From Prorocentrum cordatum (Eukaryota; Sar; Dinophyceae; Prorocentrales; Prorocentraceae), in contig CAUYUJ010002758.1 in the NCBI GenBank assembly GCA_963575745.1, forward strand, positions 520,675 through 584,674: DNA of 64,000 bases, read 5' to 3'. The translations under genes and the position numbers were made by a program. This document shows, in pieces, positions 11,311 through 24,220 of the stretch. The notes below the pieces were generated by a model. It saw only the letters and a list, made by a program, of their open reading frames with translations. It had not been told where the DNA came from and did no database searches. Positions within the stretch are counted from its first letter, which is position 1, and the number at the start of each line of letters is the position of its first letter.

Positions 11311-13239
11311 TTGCCGTCGACCGAGCGTGACCGCCTGGAGCCCATCACGCCTGGCCAGGTTCGTGCGGCAGCCAAAAGACTTCCGAAATCAACCATTCAA
11401 ACCTGGGACGGATTTCACCCTCGTCATTTTGCTTTACTGAGTTACCGTGAGGTGGAGCAGGTTTGTAAGCTTTTGGCTGCCATTGAAGAGATTGGGGTAC
11501 TTCCAAAAGCTATCCTCAGTATTATCATTACCCTGGTCCAGAAGCACAAAACCGACAAATCTGAGGGCCCATCCTACCGTGGCATCGGTCCCCTTCCCGC
11601 TCTCTGGAGGGTCTGGTCCAAGATCCGACAGGTGGAAGCTCGTCGTTGGGACTGGGCCAACAAGAGGCCCTATCTGGCCCATCAGTCTGGTCCAGGCCCT
11701 CGAGGCCGAGCTAGTTGGTTACCAGGCTGTTTAATGGTAGCATGATTTGGGATCTCTCTAACTGTTATGAAAATGTGAACCGTGACAAGTGGAAGTATCG
11801 GGCTATATCTTCTGGATTTTCGGAGACGTTAGTTTGTCTTATGATGAACCAATATGGGGGACCGAGGGTAGTTGCAACCAGGACCTTGGCTACTTATGCT
11901 GGTTGTGCCACTAAAGGTTTCCCCGCGGGATGCTCGCTCACTACCTACAACGTGCAAGTGCACGCAGTGCCCCCCCATGGACTCCCGGGCCCCGAAGTTC
12001 CCCGCAGTGGACTCCTCCATCTTCATAGATGACTTCATGTTGGCCAGCAGCAACACTAGTGCGAGGCCCCTGGCGTCGGACATGGCGCAGGCCGCCGACA
12101 GCATGCCAGATTTAACCGAGGAGGACCTCGATTGCTCGGTCGCGCTGCACAAGGCGGCGGTATTGGGCTCGTCAGCAGCGGCGCAGCAGAGACTGGCGAA
12201 GGCCCTAGGCAAGTACAGTGGACCCGATGGTGTCCGCCGGGCACAGTCTGCGCCAAACCTCGGAGTAGATTTTACCATGGGGAACAGGCAAAGCTAAAAG
12301 TCACGCACGACCCTCGGAAAGCGATCGACCAAAATGAGACGTCGTCTCCACCGTTTGGCGCAGATTAGGAGAGCAGGTGCAAATATGCGTAAGATTGACC
12401 AGACAGGGCTGAAGGCGGCCGCCTACTACGGAGCAGAGGTGGTCGGTCTCACCAACCCCGAGGTGCAAGCGGCCCAATCCCTGCACCTCAAGATCGCAGG
12501 ACCCAGATGCGCTACCAGATCCAAGTCTGTGGCGCTGTCGATTCTCGAGGATCCGACCTGGAGCGCCGCTCTGGGACCGGCCTGCTATGGGGCCAATCTG
12601 ATATGGAGGGTTGCTCATCTACCTGGGACTGCCAGCTTTACGCTTCCTGAACGTCGCACTCAGGTCCTGGAGGTCCTCAGCAAACCCCCGACGAAGTGGC
12701 TCCAGATAAGAGGGCCTCTCGGGGCCACAATCCTCAGCTTGGGGCGTCTTGGATGGACTATGCCCGACCCGTTTGTGTTCCAAGATGCCAACGGTCAGGA
12801 CTACCCATTCATCACGACCTCCCCAGCCTTAATCAAGAAGCTTGTTCAATCCCAGTGGCAGCAGCAGCTCGATTTGAAGGCCAGCGCGAAGCTAGGTCTC
12901 GAAGAGCCGCTGGAACCGTCGCTCACGCAGCACGCGCTGCATGATGACAATACCCAGGGGCACAAGCGCAAGACATTGCTGTCCTACGGATGCCAGTGTA
13001 TTTGGACAAAAAGTAAGATAGCCGAGGCATGCTACGAGGAGGAAGTCAGTTGCGAGTTGCGCCATGGCCCCGAGGACCCCCTCCGCCACGGGCTCTTCGA
13101 GCGCCCGCAGACCAGCAACTTGAGAGAGGAGATGTTGAAGGAGGGGGACGTGGAGGAGCTCAGGGATCAGAGGAGAGGTTCCCCGTACGTCTTGGGGTTC
13201 CAGCTTCGACCTGAACCAATTGCCCTGAGGCCCCCATGA
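11311..13239 (+). pseudogene. LINE reverse transcriptase, broken by frameshift and stop
   Basis: RT blocks can be followed across frames. First comes WDGFHPRHF followed by LPKAIL and SYRGIGPLPALWR (11400-11620). Block A, WDLSNCYENVN, is near 11745-11780 and block B, KGFPAGCSLTTYN, near 11910-11950. The catalytic block C is FIDDFML at about 12022-12042, with FIDD in place of the usual YxDD. A frame change lies between blocks B and C, and an in-frame TAA at 12295 precedes the downstream frame 12334-13239. That frame contains a thumb/connection-like stretch (KIDQTGLKAAAYYGAEVVG near 12390-12440). A family with these blocks copies its RNA at the nicked target; this copy cannot. Confidence 0.7.
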
Positions 13240-13257
13240 TTAGGACTAGACCAAGCA

Positions 13258-13764
13258 GTGCATCGGTCGCGCGATGGGCAGCCCAAGGAGGTTGCCATGC
13301 AAGGTGAAGTTTTCCACGACGGCAGAGTTTTAAAACCTGGCCCTACGGTCTTTGACGCCCCTGCCTGGTCCGCGGTTAAAATCGACGAGGAGGGCGACCT
13401 AGTTGCCTGTCTCTCGGGGCCCGTGGGGGCCAGTCTTCCCCCCGCGTCGCCCGCTGCCGAGCATTTAGGATTTCTGGCCACCGTCTCCTGCCCAAGAGTC
13501 ACTAAAGCGTGGACCGACTTTAAAGGCATCCTCTCGGTTCACCAGAGCCCCGAGGTTAGCGGGAAAGAAATGTACGCAGGAGTGTCTGTCTTGGTCAGGG
13601 CCCAGGACAGTCTCAGGTCCCTCGAGATAGCCAAAGTAAAGGCCCACCAGGATCTCTCGACCCTGGAGGCTGGCTCGAGGGACTGGTTTGTAGCCAAGGG
13701 AAACGACTGGGCGGATCGGGTTGCCAAACTAGCTGCTGCCCAGATTCCCGCCCGTCCCAGATGA
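13258..13764 (+). pseudogene. LINE RNase H domain
   Basis: The frame is the same as the upstream RT tail and is separated from it only by a TGA at 13237. It ends with KVKAHQD and, about 20 residues later, KGNDWADRVAKLAA. This is the His and final Asp region of the RNase H fold. An upstream AAEHLGF stretch near 13460 may supply the Glu. The domain would remove the RNA strand after reverse transcription. The assignment rests mainly on the C-terminal motif. Confidence 0.65.
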
Positions 13765-13807
13765 GATTGAGCGTTATACAGAAACCCGCAGTAGAGTACT
13801 GAGATTT

Positions 13808-14413
13808 TTGAAGCACGCAGCGGAGGTCTCCTTGCGGCAGGCCCTCGCCCCAAAGACGGGAAAGAAGGCCTACGAGAAGCCCCCCCAGAGCCTCAACCCC
13901 CCTGTCGGAGCCGCGGGTGCGGTCAAAGACTGGACCCCACCCCCTCAGCCCCCTGAGGGTCTTCCTCGGCGGGCCCGTGCGGCCCGCCGTAACCCTCAGG
14001 TTTTGGTTCGCCACCAGTGGGGCTGGATCAACAACCACTGGCTGTGCTTAGCGTGCCACACTCGTGCCCGCACTGATAGCACCCGCCAGACCCGTTCGCG
14101 AGAAGTGTGCCCTGGCAATTCTGCAGCGCTGTCCCAGTTAATTAGAGAGCCCAGGAAGCACCGACTGTTGATTTGCGATTACCTCGATGTCGAGTCCTTT
14201 CTCATAATTTGCAAGAGGTGCGGCCGTTATTCGGAGAGCAACCTCAAAGGACTCAGAGGTGAACGCAGTGAGCGTTTCAGAAGCAAGTTATCTGAAGGTG
14301 CGTGGTCTCGGGTGTCAGGCGGCCGCCATCCGAAGGACAGTATGAAGGCCCGCCCCCGACTTCCCCAGCCCTTCCCTGCAGCCCAGCTCCTCAAGGAAGG
14401 GGCGGCGATGTAG
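13808..14413 (+). pseudogene. LINE C-terminal Cys/His region
   Basis: This frame follows the RNase H region and continues to the last stop of the element (ATG TAG at 14408-14413). It contains WLCLACHTRAR near 14040 and IICKRCGRYSESNL near 14205, two CxxC pairs that could form a nucleic-acid-binding zinc finger. It is in a different frame from the RNase H domain, so a frameshift must lie near 13770-13810 if both belong to one protein. Confidence 0.5.
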
Positions 14414-14510
14414 GGTCGAAGAAGGGCGTAAGGCGAGAACGGATGGAATCCCAAGGTTTCGGTTAGGGTCGGGTCGGCCTAACCTTAGTCTTCCTCTTCA
14501 GCATGTGATG

Positions 14511-14603
14511 GTCCTCCTCCTCCTCCTCCTCCTCTTCCTCCTCCTCCTCCTCCTCCTCCTCCTCCTCCTCCTCCTCCTCCTCCTCCTCCTCCTCCTCCTC
14601 CCC
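14511..14603 (+). repeat. (TCC)n tract, possible LINE tail
   Basis: About 90 bp of TCC repeat, one CTTCC interruption, lying about 100 bp after the last LINE stop codon. LINEs often end in a simple repeat, so it may be the 3' tail. It may equally be an independent microsatellite, since (CTC)n tracts are common in this window. Confidence 0.9.
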
Positions 14604-14707
14604 CTGCCCCCTGCACCTCCCCCTGACTCTCCTCCCGATCCTCTGCCTGCCCCTCTGCGGCACATCCTAAAGCCTGGGGCTGACGTCGTTGAGCCCCGCC
14701 AGCACGC

Positions 14708-14738
<31 letters not shown>

Positions 14739-15639
14739 AGCGAAGGACGGAAAGCTGTTCGTGTCAGCAGCGACTGGGAGGGCCCAGCGGGGGAAGAGAA
14801 GACGCACGGGGAGGCGAACGGCGAGGCCAGTCGGGAAGGGGGCAAGAAGAGCCATCAAGATAAAGATGAGCATTCGGAGATCCGCGCGGATCTCTCGGAT
14901 CCGCGCTGATCGCCCCCCCCAGCGCACGGAGCGCGGAAAAAGGGGCGGCGCCGCGGGCACGGCGCCGCAGGGGCCCGGTGCCGACCCGAGAAAGTCGCGC
15001 GCGGACGTCCAAGAGTGCATGCTCACGCCCTTCTCTCTTCGAGTGGGGAAGGGGGGGGGGGCGGGAGCCGGAAGGGCAGCGGGGGGGACAAGCGGAAGCT
15101 CACCCTCCACTTGGCGGCACGCACACGCGGGCAAGGGGAGGGGGGAAGGCTTCTTGGAAGAAGGCTGCTTCTCAGGCGCCGGCCATGCAGCTGCGAACAA
15201 GGCCCGCGCCTTCTCCCCTCCCCCTAACCCCTCTGCGCGTGGCCGAAAAAATGCGTCGACCCCCTAGAAGCCTGGACCGTGTCCCCAGGACTGGTTTTTT
15301 ACCCGGGGTCGTTTTTGGACGGCCCCGACGCCACGCAAGGACCCCCAGAGGCCTAAAATAACGGAAAACCTCCCGTCGCGTTTTTTTGTCACAACGCGAG
15401 GGGATCTGGGCCAGGCGTCCTCTGCGCGTGGCCGACCCACACTCGAATAAGAGGGCCCACCTTCTCCAAGAGAGCACGGCCGAGCCAAGGAGCAGCCGCG
15501 GCTGCCCGCGCCGGGGGGAGGGGGGCCGGCTGCCCGCGCGGAGGGCGGGGCCGCCGTGCCCAGACGGGGCGGCCGCGCTCAGGCCCGCTCCCACAGACCC
15601 GCTCTGGCAGAGGCCCGCCCGACCATCCTCCCCGAACCC
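14604..15639. other. No gene seen; GC-rich DNA with (GAC)n
   Basis: A (GAC)n tract lies at 14705-14740. The rest is GC-rich with long overlapping open frames on both strands and no domain. Confidence 0.5.
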
Positions 15640-16850
15640 GACCCGCCCTTGAGCACCCCCCTGGCCCGACCCGGCCCGCGCGCCCAACCTGACGGTGGTC
15701 CGCACGTGGACGTCCCGCCCCCCGGGCCCCACATGCCCCTTGGGGCCCGCCACGCCCGCCCCGGCCCGACCCGCCGGTCAAGGTCCGCCCGCCACGCCCG
15801 ACCCGCCCGCTGAGGCTCGCGCGTGCTCATTCGAGTACGCACCACACGCCAACGTCTCGCCCGCTCGACCCGACCCGACCCAGCGCGGCACTTTGGTCGC
15901 GCAATGCATCTCAACGCCCCGCCCGCCCGACCCGACCCGACAGTCAGGCTCCACCTGCCGACCCCCAATCCGACCCGCCTGTTAGGGTTTCCATGTGCCC
16001 ATTCGAGCATGCGCGACACTTTAATGTCCCGCCCGCCCGCCCGACCCGCCCGCTAGGGCACAGGCGTGCCACCCCGATAGCGCCCCACGCTCCAACGTTC
16101 CGCCTGCCCGACCCGACACGCCTACCAAGGCCCGCTCGACCCGACCCGCCCCGCGCGTCAGGATCCGTCCGCCCGACCCGCCCCATCAGTGAAGGTTTGC
16201 GCGCGCTTGATCTCGGGCGCGCACCGCACCTGAACGTCCTGCCCGCCCGACACGACCCGCCCGCCAGGGCCCGGCCCGCCCGCCCAACCCGACCCGACCC
16301 GCCTGCCAGGGTCTGCCCGCCCGACCCGACCCGACCCGCCAGGGCTCGCACGCGGTATCTCGCTCGCGCCCCACGTTTCTGGTGCCCCGCCCGCCCGACC
16401 AGACCAGACCGTCAACGTCCGCCCGCCCAACCGGCCCGACACGCCCCGCCCGCCAGGCCCCGCCCGCCCTGCCTGGCCCGCCTGCTGAGGTTCACGTCAG
16501 GGCCCGCCCGCGCGACCCGCCCCGCCCCCTTCAGAATTCCCGCGCGCCCACCCGAGCACCCGCCACGCCCCGACGCCCCGCCCGCCGGGCCCGAAGCGCC
16601 CGCTGGGGCACAGGCGCCCCAACTCGGTCGTGCCCCGACCCGACCCGGCCGCGCTGGCCCGCCCACCCAGCCCGACCCGCCCCGCCCGCCAGGGTCCACC
16701 CGCCCGACCCGACCCGACCCGCCAGGGTCCACCCAGCCCGACCCGCCCCGCCCGCCAGGGTCCACCCACCCGCCCGACCCGACCGACCGGCCCGCCCACC
16801 CAGCCCGACCCGTCCACCCACGCGGCAGCTCGATCGTGCACCACACTTCA
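15640..16850. repeat. GC-rich minisatellite of CCCGACCCGCC type
   Basis: More than 1.2 kb of variants of CCCGACCCGCCCGCCAGG. These are organised in longer units of roughly 100-130 bp that each include a less repetitive segment (for example CATTCGAGxAxGC and AACGTxCCGCCCG). The frame 15993-17750 reads Pro/Arg/Asp/Thr repeats and is an artefact of the repeat. Confidence 0.85.
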
Positions 16851-19399
16851 ACGCCCCGCCCGCCCTACCTCCAGGTCCGCGTCCTGGAGCACCTGGCGGC
16901 CAGCCTGCGTGGAGGAGGCGGACCCCGGGCGGCGGGCCCTCCCCCACCCAGTGGGCTCACACTGGGAGCAGGGCCGCCACGGACGGCGACGTCTCGAGCC
17001 GAAAAGGGTACCGAGAAGAGAAGTTTCAGGGGGCCCCAGGACACACAAAGAAATACACACAAATCAAAGGACTCCCCATATTTTTCCGATATTTTCTGGG
17101 TTTCTGTCTTCCCCCCCACTGCCCATATTTTCCTATATTGTCTAAGGGAATCGACGAGTAATTGTGTCTGTGTGTTTCTTCCCCTCCTGAAAGTTGGACG
17201 GGCCCACCACACTCTCTCTTCGCGAAAGACTCACGACGGACGGTTCTGGACGGGTTTCGGCCCCAGGGGACCCTCACCAGTCCCCAGGACCGGCAAAAAA
17301 ACGACTCGGGATGGAGAACCAACAGTCCCGGGGATGGGATCCAGACCTCCACGGATCCACGTTGCGAGCAAAATCACGACGACAGAGTTCTGGCAGGGAG
17401 GGGCGAGGGAACGGGGCGGGACAAGGGAGGGAGGGGGTGTGTCTGAGGACACTGGGGGAAGACACCAAACATGCCCTACCTGCAGAGACAACCGGAGAAA
17501 TGCTGAGTCAGTCCGACGGTGCGCGGACTGCGATGCCTCCGAGGGAGCACGCGCATGTCCAGCAGTGCGACCATGCAACTGCATTTCGAAAGTGCAAGAT
17601 GATGTTCTACAACCTCGCGCGCAGTCGAATACAAGCAGAGCGAACAAGGGCACTGGCCTGGAAAAGACTCTCCATCTCGTCTTTCTCCGCTTCCCTTGTC
17701 CGCCACCGTGCCTTCGGCAGGCTGTTGATTGTTTTGTGGGGGTCCTGTAGTTTTTCTGAAGGCATCCCGCCCACTCGTTAGTCGTAAGGGTACCCCCGGG
17801 ATCGCGCTCGTCTAGGACGTGCCAAGGCCGCCCCAAGAGGCCCCAGAGAAGCATAAAACAACGATGACGCTTTATTAAGAGGATGAGGTCGGAGGGAGGA
17901 AGAGCAGGGGGTGGAGCAGAAAGGAGTAAGAAGGAAGACGAGGGTGACGATGCTGAGACCGAAGGGTTGGGTAAGACCCGCGACTGTTGAGACAGGCCCT
18001 GCGATTCTGCGCTGGTACGGTGGCGGGGGTTGCCGAAGGCTCGTGGATAGAATTTGTGGTAGTGGTGGTAGACATAAACCTACATCGGGAGGAAAACGGT
18101 CGTATGGCTACGTGTTTCATATTGCTGCTCGTCCGGCTCCTCCCGTGAATGGGGGATGCGATTGTCAGGCTACCATCCTGCGCATCTTGAATAGACGACA
18201 ATCCCGCTCGCACTTCTCCGCGTTCTCCTAGCACCCATGCCAAACAATTCGCATGTTTACGCAGCAGACCCCAACAAACAACAAACTCGTGCGTGCTGGA
18301 CACAATTAGTGACACTACGACAAGAACGCATCAGGACTACCGGCCGAATCACCAAACCTGTTTTCGTGCCTTTTCGGCAGCCGGGGACCCCGCGTGGAAG
18401 CACCAGGTTGCAAAGCTGAGGCTGCGTCGTGTAAAAAGTGGATCGCACTACGCGCAACCACTTCGCAACTGTATGAGCTGGCAGTGTGTTTGTAAGTTCG
18501 CAGGTTGATGGTAAAGGCTCCTGAAGAGCCTTGCTTACAAGCGTTCGAACATCAAACATTTGCATGGACGACGCTCGCGCGGATCCCAATCCCAGGGCGC
18601 GAACATAGCTCCCAACTCTCATCTGGCTGAATCCTCGGCTCGAACAGAATACCTATTGTTCCCTTTCCTCCTCCTCCTCATCATCCTCCTCCTCCTCCTC
18701 CCTCTCATCCTCCGCCTCATGCTCCTCCACTTTCCTCATCCCTCCTCCGCCTCATTCTCCTCCCCTTTCGTCCGCCTTCATTCCTCCTCCCCCTCCTCCT
18801 CCGCCTCATTCTCATCCGCCTCATTCTCTTCACCTTGCCTCCTCCCACCCCATCCCTCCTCCCTCCTCTTCCGTTTCTCCCCGCTGCCGCATCTCGCCTT
18901 CCCTTTTCCTCGCCGCCTCCTCACTTCCCGTTCGCTTCCTCTCTGATGATTCGTTCCCCTAGGCGCTGCCAGCTGCACAACTGGCGGGTCTTCCTGAAGC
19001 TCATGCGAGGTCCAGCGGGGCGTGTTCCCACGCGGATCCAAGCCGTCATTCCCCTCCCTGGGCGCTGCCATCTGCGCAACTGCGGGCGCGTTCGTCAGCC
19101 CACGGGAAGTCCTTCGAAGTGCGGCCTTACGAAAGCATGAATCCCCTGCCTGGGCGCTGCCAAGTGCGCAGATAGCTGCCAGCGTGTTCGTAAGCCCCTG
19201 GGAGGCAGAGGCCTCGCTTTGGCCAGGTTGCTGTTGCTTCTCCCTCTCCCCCCCCCGCCTCCCGCCTCCTACCATCTACCTCCCTCCTCCCACCTGTGAA
19301 CCAGTGAACCACATGAGTCCTGGTCGATCGGCGACCCTACCAGGAAGCAAGGCGCCCGCCTTCAGCCGGTCGTCGTGGAACCGCCCGCGAAACAAGGGA
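16851..19399. other. No gene seen; mixed sequence with a pyrimidine-rich stretch
   Basis: Around 17060-17145 a 25-bp segment beginning CCCATATTTT occurs twice in direct order. It is flanked by CACACAAAGAAA on the left and its approximate complement on the right (17160-17195). Positions 18660-18950 are a degenerate CTC/CTCAT-rich strand. At 18965-19210 the phrase TGGGCGCTGCCA(T/G)xTGCxCA recurs three times. No protein domain is recognised. Confidence 0.45.
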
Positions 19400-22300
19400 G
19401 AAATCTAGAAAAGAGGGGCAGGAGAGGAGGACGGACGCGCGGCGGCATGGAGTGGCCAGGGCTCCCAGATCTTAACCCCCGATCCCCTCGGCAGGCACCC
19501 ATGCCACAAGCTCCTCAAGTCCTTTAGGAAAATGGCCGAGGGGCAACATGCACCGCGCAAGTGGAGGGCCTGAGCACTCCCCATAAAGCCGCATTTCCCA
19601 CATAACCGAATCGGGATACCCGTCCTCCCGCTCGGGCACGCCATAACGAGCGTGGGAAGCTCGGTTGGACGACCTGATTAACAAGCTCCTGCAAGGATGG
19701 GGGAAATCGAAACATTTCGAAGTAGCTAACAGTCTCGCCCCGATCCTGTGGCACTGGGCGCACCTCCACGCTGCGCCGCCCCAGACAGGGCAAGGAGGCC
19801 CCCGGGGGGGCGGGAAAGGTGCGGGCCATCAAGGGCTGATCCAAGGAGCCATAAAGGTCTTCGGGAAGGGGGCCAGCGCATAAGTATTTGGAGCAGGTTC
19901 AGGGTGGCTTGCTTATGTAATTGACGAGCACCCGCGAAGAACCTTAAACATGCCACGCAAATCTCGCTGGTCTGTGCAGGTATCTTCGCTGCGTGATCAG
20001 CCCAGCAATTGCCTTTAATGTGGCGCAAATCCTGGCTGTCTGCCGCGAGCGATTCATCGCGGTGGGCTTCACCTTCACAACAGCATGCGCGGGCCGACCA
20101 GCCATTCGCCGATATCCAGCACGCGGCGACGAGTGAGCATTGGCTCTCGCAAAATTGTCCCCCCCAAAAAAGAGACAACCAACAACAAAAAAACGGCAAT
20201 GCAATCTGCGCGAAGGGCGGTCACCAGGGATGCTACCATCAGGGGCACAGGCCCCACCTCCGGCGCAGCCGCATGCTCTAGAAACCGTTCAAACATATAG
20301 GCAGCGCGGCGACGGCCGCGGACGCAGTTTGAGGCACCCCAACAGGCACAAGCCCCGAAAGGCCACGGAGCAACAGCCCTTCGGAGCAAATCGCAACAAT
20401 CGCCCAGCCTGCTCGAGACACTTCTGGATATACGCCACCGCAGAAGTTCCCATCACCGCAGTAGCGACCAGTCCTGAAAACCTGGGCATCAGAAAGTTCA
20501 TGATGGATTCCTCCATGGGCCTGGTAGCGACAGGAGGAGAGGACAGCCGAAGGGAGGAGCAGAAGAGGTCTCCAGGCCCACGGCGGAGCGCCATAACTCG
20601 AAGCTCCTCAACCCGTGCCTCGCGCTCAGCCTCCAGCCACGGGCGACCCCGGGCGCGGCGGAGGATCGAGTCGAGCTTCTGGCAATGGGGGCACAACCCA
20701 CTAGCATGAATAACGTTAGCGGGTACAACCCACTAGCATTAATAATAAGCTTCAGAGGTGGGGGTATAATGTATACCCCGACCTCTGAAGCGTGAGCCCA
20801 GCGGGGCACCGACCCGCAAAAGTTCGCTCCAGCAGGCGCTCAGAATCCATGGTCTTGCGGGCACGCAAAACGCTCGGGCCCCAAAGCCCGCAGCCCCCTC
20901 CCACGGATCTGGGACCTCGGACCCCGGGACTCGGAAGAAGCCCGCTCCACAGCCGGCCTCAAAAATCTGCTCCTTGCATCGCGGATTAAAAGCTCGTGCC
21001 ATCCGGGCACGGGGCGCCGCGGCCACATCACGACGCGACCCATGCAAAGCCCGCGCAAACACGAGCGCCCAGCTCATCCCATCCAGCCCCCCGCATCCAG
21101 GGGTGCATGTCCGACAGGGGCCCCCTCGCGAAGCCGCGACGCACCCGCGGGAAGTTGTAGCAGGTCGCGAGCAACGCGACCATTTCCTCGAAACGAATCT
21201 GGACCTGCTGCTTGCTACCACTGCGCAGCATATTTCCCCAGCGCGTCGGCCGAGTGATCCAACGAGGAAGCCGGAAGCTTTCGCGCCTGCTCGCAGAAGA
21301 TGTCTGATTTCGGCCCGTGCATGTCCAAGCACCTCACCTCCATGCGATGCTGGAGCTTGAATCCCCACCAAAAAAATCCTCCCCCTCTGCCGGCCAGAAC
21401 CTTTTCATGGCGCCCAGTTTCTCCTAGCGCGTCTACTTGTGGCATTACGACGTCGTCGGACTCGCCCACGACCAGACTGTTGTCGATGCCGTCCAAGTGC
21501 ATCGTCCATCGTCCACTCCAAGGCTCTTGACTACAACCTCTGGTTTTCCTGCCAAGGTGCCAAGCGCGGCCTTGCAGGCATCTACTGATGCTATCGAAGT
21601 CCCAGTGAAGCAGAGTCTCTGATCGGCGAACAGCGCCCCCCACAGGTCATGTACAAACTGCGCCAAACTCACCGCTTTGTCACGCGTGGCCTTCACGCAA
21701 TCATGACAACCTTCTCGATGCAGCATTGAGTGCTAGGTCACCAGCATGAACCGCGAGGCGTGGCAAGCCCAACACGTGGATTATGTTAACGCATCGTCTG
21801 ACTCACCTATCCATTAGCTGCTGGAGCCAAGTACATGTTGGCATCGAATGTAGGTGTTCTAGTGACTGCAATGATCTGCCGACGCGAGCAAATCGGGCCT
21901 GATATCAAGCCACCAAGTGCAAACCTGCGAGGCCATATGCATGACTTGAGGCTGCACTGAAACGCTGAGATCGGGCACTGCACTTCGCTTCGCGCGACAC
22001 TGCACAAAGACGACGGCGCGCCATGCGCTCGCAAAACGACCGAGCCCCACACTACAGACAGGGCCCGCCCCCGACCCCCCCCCCTCGCCAAAGCCTCGCC
22101 GCGAGCCGCATGGCACCGCGCCGCGCCCCAAGGCCCACGCCCCGGCGCCACGCTGCGGACTGGGCACCCATCAACACCTGGGTCCACATGCTTAAGCTGC
22201 CTGGACACAGTTTCCTATTCCCCGTGGAGCCGCACCGCGCTGGTGAGGAAAAAACGAATGGCCTGCGCCCCGCATCAGTTTCCCCGAACATCTGCATAAT

Positions 22301-24220
22301 CACGCGCCGGAGATAGCTGGGCGCATTGGAGACCATGCCCATGACAGAAAAAACACCCCAGCGAGCGCCGTCAAGCCCTGATCACACAACAATGAGAAAT
22401 GATCGGGGTCAATCCCATCTACTACAATTGCACGAGTTCTGAAGCGGGGCGACACCTTCCTCAAGAGAGCGGGTGAACTACGCGGCGGGACAGTCGCGCG
22501 CGCATCAACAAACTGGCTATGCTCGGCCATGGTACGCCACGCTTGCACCCACTGGGCATGCTGCTGCCCCTGCACCCCGTCGCGGGAAACCCTGGCCCTA
22601 CCATCACGTCGAACAAAAATCCCCTCATCACAAGAGGGCCAGATCCGCCGGCAAGCACGAGCTGCCCCACGTCCGCCAGCTTCACGGGCCGTCGCACTCC
22701 AGTCTTCCCAACATTGCGCTTCTGGTCACGCGTTGTCGCTACTTGTTGCAGCTCGACAACCTGAAATAGAGCAACCCAGCCAGAGACGTCATCATCTCGC
22801 TTGGAGCCCACCATTGTCAAGTCGACGCAGCCTGTCTCTGCGTCGAACTCGAGCAGCACCACTCCCGTCGCGGCCCCCCGACCCAGCCTGTTCCGCGCCT
22901 CGCTGCACGCTGCGCGTAGCACGGGCCGAGAGACAGGCAATGCCTCGCGACTGCCCGACCCGCAGCCGGCCGCTCTGGGGCGAGGGGCCAGGGGGCGGGA
23001 GGGGGCAGCAGCCACGGCGCTCGCGTCGACGGAATTGCCAACCATGTCGCACACCTCGTCTGCCAGTGGACAAATCGAAGTAGCCTGTCTCTGCGTCGAT
23101 CTCGACCCGCTGTCATTCCCATCATGGCCCCCCGACACAGCCCGTTTAGCGCCCCGCTGCACGCTGCGCGCAGAATGGGCCGACTGACGGGCAACGCCCT
23201 GCGACTGCCTGACGCGCGGCAGGCCATGCCGGGGCGAGGGGCTAGGGGGGCGACAGCTATGGCGCCCCACTCGATGAAGTTGCCGCTGGCGTCGTTCATC
23301 TTGCCCGTCCAGGGGCCCGCATAAGGAGCGAAGTCATCGAAGAGCCCATCGAAGATGGCAGTAAGAGTGCACCTGCCAGCCAGCTCCGCCGAAATGCTTA
23401 CGGCGAGGTCCCTGATTGCCTCGAAGCCGTCGTACTTTCTTCAACAACAGCCAATGGCACTGTCGATATCACGCATCGGATCCCGTCTGAAACTTATTCC
23501 GCAAATGTCGCAATTCCTGGTGTCTGGATCTCATCCAGTCGATGGCACCCCCCGGAAGCTCGCGCTTGTTTTGCTCGGTGGCTGAGCCCCAGGGGCCTCT
23601 CAGCGGCCTGCACAGGGGCCCACCAATTAGGGCATCGGGGTCGTCGGGGCCGGCACGGGCAACTCGCTGCAGCACAGCCCGGGCGTTCGAAATCCAGCCC
23701 TCGTAGATCTCATGCAGAATAGCTTGTCCTTGCTGCCCAGCTCATTAGACGCCCCCCCCATTGACGGCGTGACTCTCAACTTGCTGCTCAATCCTGGCAT
23801 TAAGAGCATCGCTGCTTGGAACTTACACTGGCGGCCCGAAACCAGGCGCAGTCGGCGGGGCGGCACGGCGAGCGCGAATCTGAACCAAGACGCCGCGAAC
23901 AACATGACGCAACAAGAAGCCAACTGGACGACGCGGCCCTGGAGCCGCTGGGTTGAGAAGTTATACCTGCGCACGTCCTGCTTACATTTCGAAGGGTTGG
24001 CTAAGCATGAAGAACCCGATGTTAGAGGAACCCTGACCCCCCATGAAAGATGCGGGGCGGCACCGAAGGGTCGAAGCGGAAACGACCCTCTAAGATTCCC
24101 ATCTGGAGCCCCTCACGAGCCTCGCCAAAGAAGCATATTCAAGTCTCCTCCGATAGCGCATGGTGACAAAGAGCATGGTGACAAAGAGCCTTTAAGATCC
24201 CTATGTTGGGCCCCGAGATT
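19400..24220 (-). pseudogene. Decayed minus-strand region, possible old retroelement
   Basis: Most of the less repetitive protein-like frames in this stretch are on the minus strand but are broken every 200-600 bp. Two pieces hint at a retroelement. The frame 19726-20199 contains DLRHIKGNCWADHAAK, which resembles the last His/Asp block of RNase H. The frame 21445-21726 contains VVVKSLGVDDGR, which resembles a conserved stretch after the RT palm in LINEs. The remaining frames have no recognisable motif. I cannot define ends, and the reading as a single element is weak. Confidence 0.35.
22820..23310. repeat. Direct tandem duplication of about 265 bp
   Basis: Segment 22820-23060 and segment 23090-23310 share, in the same order, AGCCTGTCTCTGCGTCGA, GGCCCCCCGAC, GCTGCACGCTGCGCG, GGGCCGA, GGCAATGCC/GGCAACGCC, GGGGCGAGGGGC and a GTCGACGGAATTGCC/TCGATGAAGTTGCC-like end. 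The copies have diverged, so the duplication is old. It lies within the decayed minus-strand region. Confidence 0.7.

Larger units (their letters stand above)
7980..14603 (+). mobile_element. Decayed LINE (non-LTR retrotransposon) with EEP, RT and RNase H
   Basis: The coding order is zinc-finger/coiled-coil ORF1, EEP-type endonuclease, reverse transcriptase, RNase H and a Cys/His-rich C-terminal region, all on the plus strand. This is the order known for RNase H-bearing non-LTR elements. The reading frame changes near 9210, between endonuclease and RT, and between RT blocks B and C. It is also cut by in-frame stops at 12295 and 13237, so the copy is dead. The 3' end after the last stop (14411) is about 100 bp followed by (TCC)n, which may be the element's simple-repeat tail. 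The exact 5' end and target duplication are not visible. Confidence 0.8.

Noticed and set aside
15993-17750. 585-codon plus-strand frame
   Set aside because: Most of it is the GC-rich CCCGACCCGCC minisatellite, which lacks stop codons in several frames; the protein is Pro/Arg repeats.
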